Positions 11,801 through 24,000 are shown, numbered from the stretch's first letter. The stretch: 64,000 bases of DNA from Epichloe hybrida (GCA_019022495.1 JAFEKR010000007.1:558001-622000), one strand, 5' to 3'. A program made the numbers and translations. Notes: generated by a model from the sequence alone, not told the origin.

Positions 11801-13599
11801 CTTTGTCAGCAGTGACTCAGTCCCCGTCAGCCTCGGAATCAGAAAGAACAAAGCCTGGATTGAAACCCAACTAACAAAAGCACGTGTTTATCGCCAGGCC
11901 ATCCGTGAAAAGAGTGGAGCATACATACTCCCTACTCCTTCCCTACTCCTTCCCTACTCCTTCCCTTTCTTTTCTTTTTTACTCCCATTCCATGGATCCC
12001 GGAAACTTTGCGCGCCAGATGCGAGCATGATGTGATGTCTGCCACCTTCGGCACTTTCAACAAGACCTGCCCGTGGCTGCATCGCCCGGCCCGCCCGCCG
12101 TTCCGTTCCCCTCTCGACGCGCATTCCCGAAGAAAAAAATCCCTGCCCCTCCCTTACACCAAGCACAGCCTCGTCTGGACACTAGGCTGCACCCCCTACT
12201 CCGAAAGAATTTCGTAAAAAAAAAACATGCCCTCCTCCGCCCGCCTTTGACCCCCACCTTTCCATCCCGAAGAAGGAATAGCGCAGGACGGGTAATAAAA
12301 GACATTTAGACTTTTCCGCTCGCACCAGCGCCATGAATAAACCGGTTCGTGGCATCGGACTCTGCCGACGTGGCGGCTAGTGAGTCCGTACCTGTGTTAG
12401 TCCCGGCTACGTAAATTGCCACGGCCGGCCTAGGCTAGCGCCGCGCTTTGTTGATCCGAGCAAAAAGTCTTCGGTGCGTGCGGCTGCGGATAAAGCTGTG
12501 GTTTGATGGGGGGACTGGCGGATTACGAATGAGAGAAACATGACTTGTTGCCCTGTGGCCTCGGAGCTTGGCTTGCATATCATATCACATCATGTCATTA
12601 CACCATATTACAGTACAGTACAATCAATACATACGCTTGTGTCGTCTTCCCGTGCCCAACGGCCGCTTTGTGTCACTCTCCCAATCAAACGTGACATGGC
12701 TGAGCTCGGCCCAGGCACGGTGCACCTGGGATGCGCCGACGGACAGTCATGCAGCCGCCAGAAAAATAGAAAAATAGTAGTCACTTGCGGTGGACGAGTA
12801 GAGCAAAATGTGCTTGCGTGGGGATAGTAGTTATTGCATCCGAGCTGCCCATGTCTGCCATCATGCTCTTCTTTTGTGACTTATCCATACAGTCTTGCCC
12901 ATCATCTATCTGATTGGCAGCCTCCGTGTCAACCCCTAATATTCGGACCATGGTGCGGCCGGGCTCTCCCGAGAGAGCCTGAGAGACAGAGAAGAAAACA
13001 GTTCAACTAAATAAAACAGGGCAGTTGACCAATCGTCTCGTCTTGATCCGCCCGTTGCGCCTTGCATTCTTTGTAACAAACCCCAAATTCCAGTGCTGTG
13101 CCGGCCCCCTTTTTTTTTCCGTGCTCGGCCAAATTCAACTGTCGTAATATTCCTCAGTTGAGCCCAGAATGCTCCAATGTCATGTCTGTATTTGGAGCAG
13201 TAAACAGTTTGTGTGGCACCAACTCCACCCTAATGTGTAATACAATATACCTCATATGGGCCGCATGTTCCCACTTCCCCAGTAGTCGAACAGACGCACA
13301 ATGGATATGAGACAAGAAAAAAGCGAGGAAAAAAAGGGATGAAAGGGCACACACGTATTGAGGGTTTTTTTTTGGGTGGTCGATATGCATTGCTCCGTGT
13401 CATGCCGATTCTTAATACAATTTCAAAGAGGAAAAAAAAAAGATGAATGTCAATGAGTAGCTTAGTAGTCAGCTAATGAACGGCCACACCCCTTTGGTGG
13501 CTGTCAAGTCGTACGGCGTAAAAGTGTGATTGAGTTGAGTTTCGTAATATGAAGAAGAGGAAAAGTCGTCAATATGGTGGTGATAGATGGCTGGCTGCC
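8869..13599. other. Gene-poor region, no supportable gene
   Basis: 4.7 kb downstream of FPR1 and of the Ecl1-like stop. All open frames are short, lack family-like motifs and have no plausible splice partners. Repeats seen are a CTACTCCTTCCC array near 11930-11966 and scattered homopolymers (near 10930, 13110, 13365). TCCGTAC-type heptamers occur near 10471, 11515 and 12387. A non-coding RNA cannot be excluded. Confidence 0.6.
11930..11966. repeat. 12-bp CTACTCCTTCCC tandem repeat
   Basis: About three direct copies in a pyrimidine-rich stretch of the gene-poor region. Confidence 0.8.
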
Positions 13600-14112
13600 T
13601 TAATATGATCGTCGTCGCTGCAGTCTGACATGCTCGAACGAGATGGCATAAGCCTTCAATTCTTGTTTCGCTGTATCCGACAAGTGCTTGGGTTCGCCCG
13701 TTGTCGAGGTGCTCTGCAGAGAGCAGAGGCTGCTGTGTGAGCTTGACGGGCTGAGGTTGCGAGTAAAGGTCGAGTCCGAGGTCGACGACTCGGAGATGGA
13801 GGCCGTGTAGCTACTACTCGAAGGTTGGCTTCGGATGGGGCCAGTCCCGTAAGGCTGGGCGTTGCCGAAGTCATAGGCTGGAGATAGGTACAACTTGGGC
13901 TTCGATGATGATGATGCAGCGAACGGTGACGAAAGACCAGACCATGGGAATCCAGAGGGAGCAAAGCCTGGTGAACTAGCTTGGGAGCTTGGTGTCGAGC
14001 TCTCCTCTTGGTCCGCCAGTCTGCAAGACTCAGAGCAGTATGCCGCACCGTCTGATTGTACCTGCTTGTCGCAGGCAAGGCAGAATTGGTGTGCCCAGAG
14101 GTTGAAAGCCAT
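13600..14112 (-). CDS. Ecl1-family life-span regulatory factor
   Basis: Single exon, 170 residues. The N-terminus has a compact cysteine set, Cys11-x2-Cys14 and Cys26-x3-Cys30 (FCLACDKQV, AYCSESC), followed by a Ser-rich disordered body. The C-terminal segment is LKAYAISFEHVRLQRRRSY. This layout is that of the fungal Ecl1/Ecl2/Ecl3 domain, a small zinc-binding region. In fission yeast, Ecl proteins extend chronological life span on nutrient limitation. The start codon is the first ATG and places the cysteines at the usual distance from the N-terminus. It is the only gene in a 15-kb gene-poor stretch. Nuclear action and zinc binding are inferred from the family. Confidence 0.85.
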   Translation of the reverse strand: MAFNLWAHQFCLACDKQVQSDGAAYCSESCRLADQEESSTPSSQASSPGFAPSGFPWSGLSSPFAASSSSKPKLYLSPAYDFGNAQPYGTGPIRSQPSSSSYTASISESSTSDSTFTRNLSPSSSHSSLCSLQSTSTTGEPKHLSDTAKQELKAYAISFEHVRLQRRRSY

Positions 14113-17100
14113 TGTAGCTAAACGTGGTGATTGTGTGGTATGATTTGTTGATCAAGGAAGGCTGTCCGTAAAAGAGCCGGGCAAGTTGTGGTGGGGAGCG
14201 GATGTTGAGATCGTGAGTCAACTCGAGCGAAACCGGGCCGGGCTGACTGACTGGTGTGTTGTGTTGGTAGAAGTGGAGTGCAAGAAGAGGAAGCTCAATG
14301 GGGATTTTCGGATCCAACTACTTTGATGATGTGAGATCGGCCAAGATAACACCAGCCAGAAAGATTGGATTTTGAAGGAGGATGAGTTAGGCCAGGGATT
14401 GAGAAGGAAGAAACAAAAATTTGAAGCGAGCTGGAGAGGAATGTCGGAGGCGGATGAGGGCAGAATATGTATATACGTGTTGACTGGACAAGAGTGAGAG
14501 TGGGATGATGGGGAGGGGTGTGGCAGTGGGAGTGGGGAGGGTGTGAGGACAGACCAGACAGACACCCGACACAGCACGGGGCGTGGGAAGAGCTGGGCGT
14601 CGTGGGGTGTGTGGCTCTTCTCAAATGCTCATTGGATGTAGCGTGGTTAATGGTGTGTGAGCAAGCCGCTCACGTTCAGTCTGCGAGTGCCAGTGCAGGC
14701 CGTCCAGTGTTTGGGACCGCTGGAGCAGCCTGTGCCATTGTGCCATGGTGCCTTGTTGGTGACCGTAATGACCCCGTCAAGGACAGTGGGCAGCACCCGG
14801 ATGACCACTTTTTTTTTTTTTTTTTTTTTTTAGCGAGACAGTACGCTCCCAAGCAGAACAAGCTCGCGTGCAGCACAATCCACGAGCAGTGGTAATACCT
14901 GCCTCGTCATGGTACTAATAAGCGGATGGTTCAATGTCGAGAGCTGCATGTCCGCCCCTGCCAGCAGCGTCTGGTCGCACGCAGCATCAATCGGTTCAAG
15001 CGTTTTCAAGGCGTCTGGGGGATCTTGGAAGGGGGGAAAGTGGTCGGGACGAGGCAAGGGCCGCAAGACCGACAGGATTGACCCGGGCGGGGGTATTACC
15101 ACGTCCATGCCCTGTAAGTCTTAGCCGTGAAGGCATTTGCATCTAGCCAGGTGGTGTGAAAATTACACGAGACTTGCGGATCCGTAGTGGGTTGGAATTC
15201 CTCATGGTAAGAGACGATTCATGTATAAATCAAACAAGTGAAGAGCGTATAGTAACTTGGATGATGAAATTGACTACATACTTGTCCATATGATCTATGT
15301 TTCAATTTGGCTTTAAAATACAACCAATTATAAATAATTCATGCTCTCACGTAATCCCATCCCACAGATCCCACAGACGTCTGTGGGTTGGAGGCATGGT
15401 AGTCAGTTGATCAGGGCACACCTTCTGCTTAGTATCTACCCTCCCTCTAACCTCCCTTGAACACTTGCAGCCAAAGTGGCAGCTTGTGTGGGATGGATGG
15501 CGAGAGACCTGAAAACACAGCCAAGCCGTTGATGGCCTGAGCAACTCTTGCACTGGTGCTCTGCGCGCGCACCCAGGTGGCTTAAGCTCACCCCCCTCGC
15601 CCCTTCTCCCTCGCCCACTCGTGCCCCCCCCACCCCCTGAACCACCGAATGACATGACGGCACTTGGTCCTGAGCCCTGAGCACCGCGCGGTGCACTTTT
15701 CCATTTGCATCCTCCAGCGATTCGCCTGCTTGCCTGGCCAATCAGCGGCCTCGTCCACCTCCATGATGAAGGCGCCAGTCACCAACGGACAGACGAGACG
15801 TACCATGTACATGTAGTGGAGGACCAGGCGGCATCGTCGTACTACCGCAAATGCACGGTACTTGTCATTCTTGTCGCGGCTTCGCATTGTCGATTCATTC
15901 GCCTGTTCAATCTCGTCCCCGTAATTCTGACGCAAAACATGAAATGAAGCACGAGCTCCGGATGGATGAAAGAAAAATGATGCCATCGTGGAGCTCGAAA
16001 GAGGTGACTCAAAGAGGTCTAGCTAGTGCAAGCTCGCATGGAGCAGCTCTTGGCTATTATTACCTGCCAAGGTTCGTGACGGGCTCCATTTTGGCAGCTT
16101 CTCTTTCGCTTTCTCTTCTCGTCACGAGCACCGAGCACCAGCAGCGACATCGGTCGGGCCTGACTGGGGGGAGTGGGAGTGATTCAAGAAATGTCGTAAT
16201 AACGCCAGTCTGGATGCCAATATTCTGTTCACTTCGATGTCCACTTGGATCCCCATTTTCCATCCTCGACACTTTTACTTGGCCGTGCTCGCAGTGCTAC
16301 CCTCATCGTTGGATAAAGGCAGCCTTGGGTGCTTGACCCAAACAACCACTCCACAAGTGCGTGCGTGAATGAATGCGTGTGGCTCGTCCCGCGCTTGCCT
16401 GCAGGATATCTGCTCAAAGGTCATTCAAGATTGTGAGAAGCAAACCAGAGACCTGAATTGGCTGGGAAAGCCAGCGAGACTACGAGGATTATTCCTGGTT
16501 GCGTGCATCTAGAGTCAAATTGCGCCTTTGTTTGATTACTGATGTTTATTAAAAAAAAATTGATTCTCAGCATGGAGGGAAAACCGAAACCACCCTGGGT
16601 ATGTCTGCTCAAGATCCGAGACACAAAGAAGACAAAAACCACCCTTTGGGAACGCTCAAACTGCTGCGGCGGTGCTGCGGTGCTGCGGTGCTGCGGTGCT
16701 CCACTCAGACTGCTGCCCTGTCGCTTCACGTTGGACGTTTCAAGACAAATCTACTGGTAACCTGAGGTGTCTTTGGCCACGGCCGTACATGTACGGACGT
16801 AGAATGACGCGCAAGCCACTCCGGCGCATCTTCACCCTCTAGTTCCGTTGCAGCCTGGTGCCGCCGCCCTTGTCTGCTGCCCTGGTCTGCTGCCCTTGCG
16901 AACGGGACTCTTAGCATCCCGCCGCCCCGCAATTTTCTCGCTTGTCTTTTGCATCCTGGGTGCCAGGCTCTCCGAAACCACCAGGTCACGAAACCACCTC
17001 TCCCCTCTCTCCCTTCTCAAAACATCCCCGCTCTTCCCCGTTGTGCGTTGTCTGCCTGCGCATTGCGTGATGGTCGGGCCATTATCGAACCTGATGAGGT

Positions 17101-17182
17101 AACCCCGCGTGAGTGACAACATTCGCGTTCCATGCGATGGATGGCTTTCTGGCATGAAAAAAAAACAGAGACAAAGGTGTGT
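14113..17182. other. Long intergenic region upstream of the Ecl1-like gene
   Basis: The first ~500 bp upstream of the Ecl1-like ATG are strongly purine-biased on the plus strand (pyrimidine-rich on the mRNA strand), consistent with a long 5' UTR and promoter. A T24 tract sits at 14809-14832, an 18-bp perfect palindrome at 15370-15387, a GGTGCTGC array near 16672-16700 and a 14-bp palindrome at 16783-16796. No gene is supportable. Confidence 0.6.
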
Positions 17183-17190
17183 GTCATTCG
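17183..17190. repeat. 8-bp target-site duplication, left copy
   Basis: GTCATTCG directly abuts the left end of the hAT-type element and is identical to 19301-19308. Confidence 0.85.
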
Positions 17191-17202
17191 CAGAGCTTTG
17201 CA

Positions 17203-17345
17203 CTACACTACACTACATTGTGTAGTATTTGTAGTGTAGTGTAGTATACTACACTACACTACACACTACACTACAAGGGAATTTTTTTACTACACTACAC
17301 TACATGTAGTATTTTGTAGTATTTGTAGTATTTGTAGTATTTGTA
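17203..17345. repeat. Subterminal (CACTA/TGTAG)n palindromic array, left
   Basis: Alternating runs of ACTAC and GTAGT pentamers form several nested hairpins just inside the left end. A matching array lies at about 19165-19288 inside the right end. Confidence 0.8.
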
Positions 17346-17370
17346 ATTTTTAGTAATATAATTACTTATA

Positions 17371-17470
17371 ATAGCTTATAATAGCTTATAATAGCTTATA
17401 ATAGCTTATAATAGCTTATAATAGCTTATAATAGCTTATAATAGCTTATAATATCTTATAATAGCTTATA
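17371..17470. repeat. 10-bp ATAGCTTATA tandem array
   Basis: Ten consecutive copies with exact 10-bp register, one of them altered (ATATCTTATA at 17451). Confidence 0.95.
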
Positions 17471-17689
17471 GTTTATAAGCTACTATAAGCTATAATAAAT
17501 TATATTAACTTATAATATTATTAGTGTTAAAGTTTAATTAAAATTAAATAGTAAATAAGTAACTAAAATATAAATATAAATAAGTATAAGGAAATTATAG
17601 AAAAAGCTATACTTTTTAATTACTTAGTATTTTAAGCTTTTTAAATATATTAATAAAATAAAATACTTTTCTTTCTTATATTTTTTAAA

Positions 17690-18008
17690 ATAATAATAAT
17701 AGTAATAATAGTAATAATAGTAATAATAGTAATAATAGTAATAATAGTAATAATAGTAATAATAGTAATAATAGTAATAATAGTAATAATAGTAATAATA
17801 GTAGTAGTAGTAGTAATAGTAGTAATAGTAATAATAGTAATAATAGTAATAATAGTAATAATAGTAATAATAGTAATAATAGTAATAATAGTAATAATAG
17901 TAATAATAGTAATAATAGTAATAATAGTAATAATAGTAATAATAGTAATAATAGTAATAATAGTAATAATAGTAGTAGTAGTAGTAATAGTAGTAATAGT
18001 AATAATAA
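17690..18008. repeat. 9-bp TAATAATAG array with higher-order duplication
   Basis: Tandem 9-bp units are interrupted by the same variant block (TAGTAGTAGTAGTAATAG...) at about 17801-17830 and again at 17970-18000. The array plus its variant block is therefore itself duplicated. Confidence 0.9.
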
Positions 18009-18080
18009 ATTTAATATCTCTTTTAAGAAATAATTCTATAACTAATTAAAAAAGTATAAACTCTAAGTAAAAGGCAACTA

Positions 18081-18480
18081 TAAGGACCCACTTTAGACTT
18101 ACTTTTATTAATTCCTTCTTTTTCTAAGACTAGATTATAGAAAAAAGCATAAAAGTTATTAGGAGGTAAAGGGATAATTATAAGGACCCACTTTAGACCC
18201 ACTTTTATTAACACCTCCTTTTTCTAAGACTAGATTATAGAAAAAAGCATAAAAGTTATTAGAAAGTAGAGGTATAATTATAAGGACCCACTTTAGACCC
18301 ACTTTTTCTAAGACTAGATTATAGAAAAAAGCATAAAAGTTATTAGGAAGTAAAGGTATAATTATAAGGACTTACTTTAGACCCACTTTTATTAATATAT
18401 CTTTTTCTTTAGATAAATTTATAGAAAAAGCATAGAAACTATTAGTAAATAAAAGGTATAGTTAATAAGGTTTACTTTTA
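18081..18480. repeat. 100-bp tandem repeats, four to five copies
   Basis: Copies begin with TAAGGACCCACTTTAGA at 18081, 18181 and 18281, exactly 100 bp apart. A diverged copy starts at 18365 (the preceding unit lost 16 bp) and a further weak one near 18467. No spacers separate them, so this is not a CRISPR-like array. Confidence 0.9.
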
Positions 18481-19164
18481 AACCTACTTTTTAGTATAAT
18501 ATATAGCTAAGTAAGTAAGCTAAAAATAGTATATATTCTTAAGCTTACTTTTAAAGCTTTTTTTTCTAATTTTAGTAATAAAGGAAAATATATTATATTT
18601 CTTTTTAATATTATAAGAATAATATTCTAGCTACTTTTTCAAAGCTTTTTTAAGGGTTTTTACATTTCTTTTAACTTAAAAAACCTAAAAACTTAATATA
18701 ATTATTTATAATTATAATAAAAGAAAATATATAGCTAAAAACCCTTCTATAATATAAAGTAAAAAAATTTATTTATTATAAATAGCTTATCTTTATAAAT
18801 ATATTATTATTAGATTTATTATCCTATTTATATATAATAGTAAATAATTTCTTTAGGGTAAATCTTAGATTTAAAGTAAAAAAAGTATATTAAAATGAAT
18901 ATTAAATCTAATTAAAAATCTAGAAAGATAAAATAACCTTTAGAATTTAGGAAATAAATAGAGTTATATAGTAATACTAAAATACCATACTTAGCTACCC
19001 TATTCCTATTATAAGCTTAATAGTTTAAATAAGTATAAACTTTAAAGATTTATAACTAAATAACTAAATTCTAATAAAAAAGAAAGCTTATATTAAGTTA
19101 ATAAAGAAAAATCTGAAGAATATTATAAGATATTAATATGCCCCACTTTTATTTTTAGCCTTAT

Positions 19165-19288
19165 ACTACATGTAGTATTTGTAGTGTAGTGTAGTATTTA
19201 CTACACTACACTACATACTACACTACACTACAATTCACTACACTACATACTACAAGGAAAGTCAAAATACTACATTTACTACACTACA
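19165..19288. repeat. Subterminal (CACTA/TGTAG)n palindromic array, right
   Basis: Counterpart of the array at 17203-17345 in the opposite part of the element. Confidence 0.8.
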
Positions 19289-19300
19289 TGTAAAGCTCTG

Positions 19301-19308
19301 GTCATTCG
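19301..19308. repeat. 8-bp target-site duplication, right copy
   Basis: GTCATTCG directly abuts the right end of the hAT-type element and is identical to 17183-17190. Confidence 0.85.
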
Positions 19309-20848
19309 AGATGCAAGGGCTGGTGGTGGTTTGCTCGTCACCGTGGGCACCATCTACGACATGGCAAACAAAACACCTTTTTTTTCTTCTTCTTATCATG
19401 TAGTGCCGGGTCGGAAACTGATCTGATTTGCCAATGTGTGTATTATTCCGAGCATGGCACATGGGAGCGCAGAGACAAAAAGAAAAACAAGGGTCTGATG
19501 CCAACAAGGCATGATGTTCTGCAACGACGTGGTATTCGGTCTCTGGCTGCACCATGTTTTCTCTTTTCTACGAGTCAACTCACTCAGGATGCACAGAAAG
19601 GTGTCAGGCTCATTTACGGACGGTATGCACGCTGCGAGAGGCAAGCCAAGCAAGCCAAGCAAGCCACTCTGGCGTTGCACTCACTCATGCTCAGGCATGC
19701 CATCCACCATGAATCCCTTCTCATGCATCCGTCTCTTCTCCATCATCATCATGGACGCACTACGGAGTACTCGGCGTTACATGTAAGAACCAGTGTTATC
19801 AGTTCAAGGAATCATCCCCTCGACGAGTTCAACCGCCCACAATCCAATCCACACAATCAGGGGCGGCGCCCGTGGAGCTCGAGATCAAGTTCCGAGAGAG
19901 GACAAGTTCGTCGTCGCCTTCTCATGCAATGCAACACTCTCGTCCGTCTTCATGTCTTCATGCACGCCTCAATTGGTCGATTCATCGATTTACATATCAT
20001 GGGTGCCGCCACGCATCCCAACCCCTCCCTCCTCAAGAAAATCAACAGCGTCGTTGAAAGCTGGATGCTGTTTCGTCATGGGCTCCATCGCGTGTGTCTC
20101 ATAGGCCGCGGATTTTTCGCAAGCCCTTTCTTTGATTACTGAAACCAATGGCTCATTCTGGCATGCCGACGACTATTTGGGGATTATTCTGTCTGTTTTT
20201 TTTTTTTTTTTTTTCGAAACGAGCTGAGACATGTCCAACCTGAATCGTGTGTCATCAGCCTCACTTGTTCCGGAAGTCGGTCGCCTGGTACCACCCTCCC
20301 CAACTTCGCTGATTCTAGCGTGAACTTGGCGCCTGTGTTTATCGCCCCCATCTGCCCGTGAAGGCGAAAGCGTCAACGACTGCAGACTTTGAAGCAGTGT
20401 CCATGTGGCCCAGGTCGTTGGTCCACACCATTTCTGGGGTGGTATTCGCTTAAGAAAATCACGAGCATCATGAGCACCATCTCGCTACCATGGATTCTCC
20501 ACCTTGTTTCTTATTACACATGACCATCCGTACGGAATAGTGCTTCGAGATAACTGACGGCTGTCGATCCTTTCAGCCTATGCCTAATTGTGAGGTCGTT
20601 GATCATTCAGAACTTGCACCTTATCAGTGAGATGTCACAAACATGATGACTTTTTCCTTCCTGCTGCAGTAGTGGGAGACCAGCAAGAGTTGAGATGGAC
20701 GGTCCCAGTACGGATTACCCTGTACTACCGAGCACTCCGACGAAAGTTGAAATGCCGAACACCAACAGAAACAGGAACCTGGTACGGAGTAGAAAAGCAT
20801 GAATTGTTGTTACATTTCCCCCTGTAGCCATGGCGGGAGCGCGGAACC
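19309..20848. other. Intergenic DNA between two mobile elements
   Basis: A 234-codon open frame at 19438-20142 lacks domain-like sequence and is not called. The region has CAAGC repeats near 19645-19668, a T-tract near 20197-20214, and two copies of the TACGGAGTA nonamer (19761, 20783). Confidence 0.6.
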
Positions 20849-20854
20849 TACGTA

Positions 20855-21052
20855 AGATAGCCTAGCAGGGTGTGGGCCACGTTATCAGGCAACGGGCCGG
20901 CCTAATTAGGTATAGCGGAATAAATTTTAACATTATGTTTATAAATACTAATTAGCTAGAACTTGCTAAATAGTTTTAAAATACCCTACGCTATACCTAA
21001 TTCAGGGTGGCTCGTTGCCTGATAACGTGGCCCACCCCCTGCTAGGCTATCT
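20855..21052. mobile_element. MITE-like element with ~65-bp terminal inverted repeats
   Basis: The left arm begins AGATAGCCTAGCAGGG at 20855. The right arm ends with its reverse complement at 21052. The arms match with few differences for about 65 bp, through GTGGGCCACGTTATCAGGCA and on to TAGGTATAGCG. The ~65-bp core is AT-rich and has no open frame. Flanks give either a 3-bp duplication (GTA next to both ends) or a 5-bp one (TACGT at 20849-20853 and 21054-21058) if one more terminal base is counted. Superfamily is therefore unresolved. Confidence 0.88.
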
Positions 21053-21058
21053 GTACGT

Positions 21059-24000
21059 GCCGACACGGATGCAGGGTTCGCAATGTGTTGGTGAAGCCAT
21101 TGCCGACTCGATCAAACGGGCATGCATCGATGAGAAAGGACAAGTACGGATTACTCCGTACGGCATATGCATGCAATTGCGCGCGGCTCGAACTCTGTAT
21201 CATTTTCCCGCGCAATCACAATCATTCTTATCATTGAATGACGCTGACGGGGTATTATCTGCCTCGTGCCATTCGTCAAGTGTTGATCTGGTTTTTATCT
21301 ACGGATGAAGCAATCACTTCTGGCGCCGAGTGTCCATATCATCCAGATCCACGTTCGCATCAAGGAGGGCAATCCGCAGGTGCCCTGGAAACATACGCAC
21401 ATTTATAACAGCATGTCGTCCAGATTCAATGATTGGCCACACGTCAATTTCTCATCAGGCACTCGAATGTTACAGCAATGAGGAGCTGCTCTTCTTTGCA
21501 TCTCACCAACCACAGTTCATGCGACGCACTTGATGGGCTGCGACGCCGTAGCTACTACATGTAGTTCGAGCTACGTTGAATTTGGTGTACCAAGCCCAAA
21601 ACGAGGCCATCTTGTCTGTATTATTTACTCGTTCAACGCTTTGGACTCGATAGAAATCTGAGATGAAGGAGCCGTCTTCATCGGGCTCGGGTTCTGGCAA
21701 GGGAACGACGTTACGCTTCACTGAGAACGATGATGGTCATCTTTTTTGCGTCTACTTCGCTGTGAGGCACAGAGTTCTTCTGCTGCTCACCTCGGTCATG
21801 ACATGTAGACAAGGCTGTCAACGCATGGGAGTGCAGGCAGACACCATCTTTTCCCCTGCCTGGTCGCCTTGCACCTTGGCAGGGGAGGGGGTGGTGGCGA
21901 ACGAACCGGGTGGGTGGTGCATAGTGCTGAGCTAATAACGCTCATCAGCCCTGAAATCTGGTTGACATGTCTCAATGTCTGCCAAAGCATTGCATTCTCT
22001 TGCTGCTGGCCGAAGTGCTGGCTGAAGGGGGCGCAATATAATCACTTCTGGAGGGAAATGGAGGAGATGGGCCTGGTTTAACAGTGCCCGGCGCGTTGTG
22101 CCTTGCATGAGCCCCTGGGAAGTGCATCGTCCATCGTCCATGATGCATCCCTCTGATTCTCGTTTCTCTGCACTTGATGCACGGTCTGGACGAGACAAGG
22201 TTGAAATTACGGCCGACTGGCGAGTTGCTACGGCGGCCGTGCTTGCCGACCGGTAGCAGCTGTCAAAGCCGTGCCGTGTCTTGGACTTTAAGACTTGCTT
22301 AGTGGTGGTTTCTGGATGAGAAAGGGTTCCATGAAGAGAGAAGGAGATCTCGCCTCGTCGTTTGGCCTCACCTGCAGGCAGACAGACGCCTGACTTTGTC
22401 TGTGCTGCTTACATACATGCTCCCTGGTACAGCAATTGGCGGTGCACAAAAGAGCAATCAAAGGAGAGAAGGGCTACCTAGGTTCGGCACAAGCCAGGGC
22501 TCACGCCCGGATTGCAGCGGCAGTCGGAAAGGCAAAAAGGGATCGCGAATGAGACGTCCACTTTCGGCCCGGATCAACAGATGCAGGGACGGGTCGTTTG
22601 ACAAGGGCACAATGGCAGGTTCATCAAGGTAATCCGTATCATTGACAACATTTCGTCCTGTCTGTCACCCACCCGCCGGTCGATCCATTTCAATCCGATC
22701 ATCTCTCCCATGTCATGAAATCACTTGTGCGCCGAGACCAAGCTCCAAATGCAAACAAACGCAATGGATTCTATCTGACTTCCCGCGCGGATGCGTGGAC
22801 AAGAAGACAAGCCCCGATGAGTTATCGAGTAGTACCAGCTGTTGTACTCCATACTGTGTGACCTTGCTGCGTCCAATTTCTCTGCCATCCCCCCCCCCCT
22901 TTTTTTTTTCACAATGGGCCTCGCAAGTCGAGGGCCACTTGGTTTCGTGATGCCGCGATAAATGACGCAGCATCACGAAAAAAAAGATGTTCGACGGACT
23001 AATGTGGTCCAGGCTAGCCTTATCACCTTGTGCCATCTCTGAGACATTCGGGGTGCATATGTACAGTACATATTCAGACCTGATTCCGAAATCACAAGAG
23101 GCTGGATCGTCGGGTCGCGTGCATCAAAAATCGTGGCCTATCCCAATACCAATAATACAGGGCCATCGATGCTACCGACTAGTTCCTTGCTCGTTGACAC
23201 GTTATCAGAACAGGGCTGCCGCGTCTTGTGGCTTGCAGCCTGCGACTTGACTCCCATTGCCAGTCCGAACCCCCTTACTGGAAATGGTAGCCCGGAAATT
23301 AGGCTGCGGAATGGCCATGTTTTCCGGGGAAAGGCTTCGGCCTGTCTAGATAAATTGCATAGCTAGGTATCAGTACGAAGTGGTCTGTCTAAATAAATTG
23401 CAAAGCTAGGTATCAGTACTAGGTGGTCGATTGATGGATGCCCAATCCAATCCAGAGCCAGTCAACGGCAACTGCTCGCTTTTTCTCGTCATGGGTTCGG
23501 AGAGAGATGTGATGCATCACAATCCGGTCGTCTTTGTCCCCCCGCAATCCTCTTTCTGGAGTGACGCACAGGACAAGGCTAGAAATGGCCGACTGCGATT
23601 GGGCGGCTGGCTATTCTACGCTCGTTCGTACTCGGTACTCCGTGGTTCGTGGTGCCATGCACACACAGCTCATATGGATGGTGGAAGGCAAATGTTATGG
23701 AACAGCGGGATAACGCGGTAATGAGCAAATGCGCTGACATGGCATGGCCGTCGTGCATCCGTCCGCATGTACGGTGACGTGGACGGCTGGCTGCCAGTTT
23801 TACTCGAGTTCACCATGTGATTACTCATCAACTGCGATGGCATTCGACGGCCATCGCGGAGTGGGACGCCGCAGTCAGTCTTTTTATTCCCGCCATGCAT
23901 TGCATTCGTTGTGCTGAGGCCGTGTACGCATGCGCATGTAGTCCGTGCGGATTCGAATGGACACGGACTCATGGTCCCGTGATTGGGCGAGTAAGCACGC

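Larger units (their letters stand above)
17191..19300. mobile_element. hAT-type insertion, 2.1 kb, AT-rich, non-autonomous or decayed
   Basis: The left end reads CAGAGCTTTGCA (17191-17202). The right end, read inward on the minus strand, is CAGAGCTTTACA (19300-19289), an 11/12 match. Immediately outside both ends is the same octamer GTCATTCG (17183-17190 and 19301-19308). An 8-bp target duplication plus a CAGRG-type terminal repeat is the hallmark of the hAT superfamily. The interior is far more AT-rich than the flanks, has no long open frame, and is mostly tandem repeats, so no transposase is encoded. It is either a non-autonomous derivative or one degraded by mutation. The exact target duplication says it entered as one unit, and it is not an AT isochore border. 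Confidence 0.85.

Noticed and set aside
18081..18480. 100-bp repeats considered as a CRISPR-like array
   Set aside because: Units are contiguous without unique spacers, in a eukaryotic AT-rich transposon.
19438..20142. 234-codon open frame between the two mobile elements
   Set aside because: No domain-like pattern, no conserved start context, His/Arg/Ser composition typical of random GC-balanced DNA, no splice partner.
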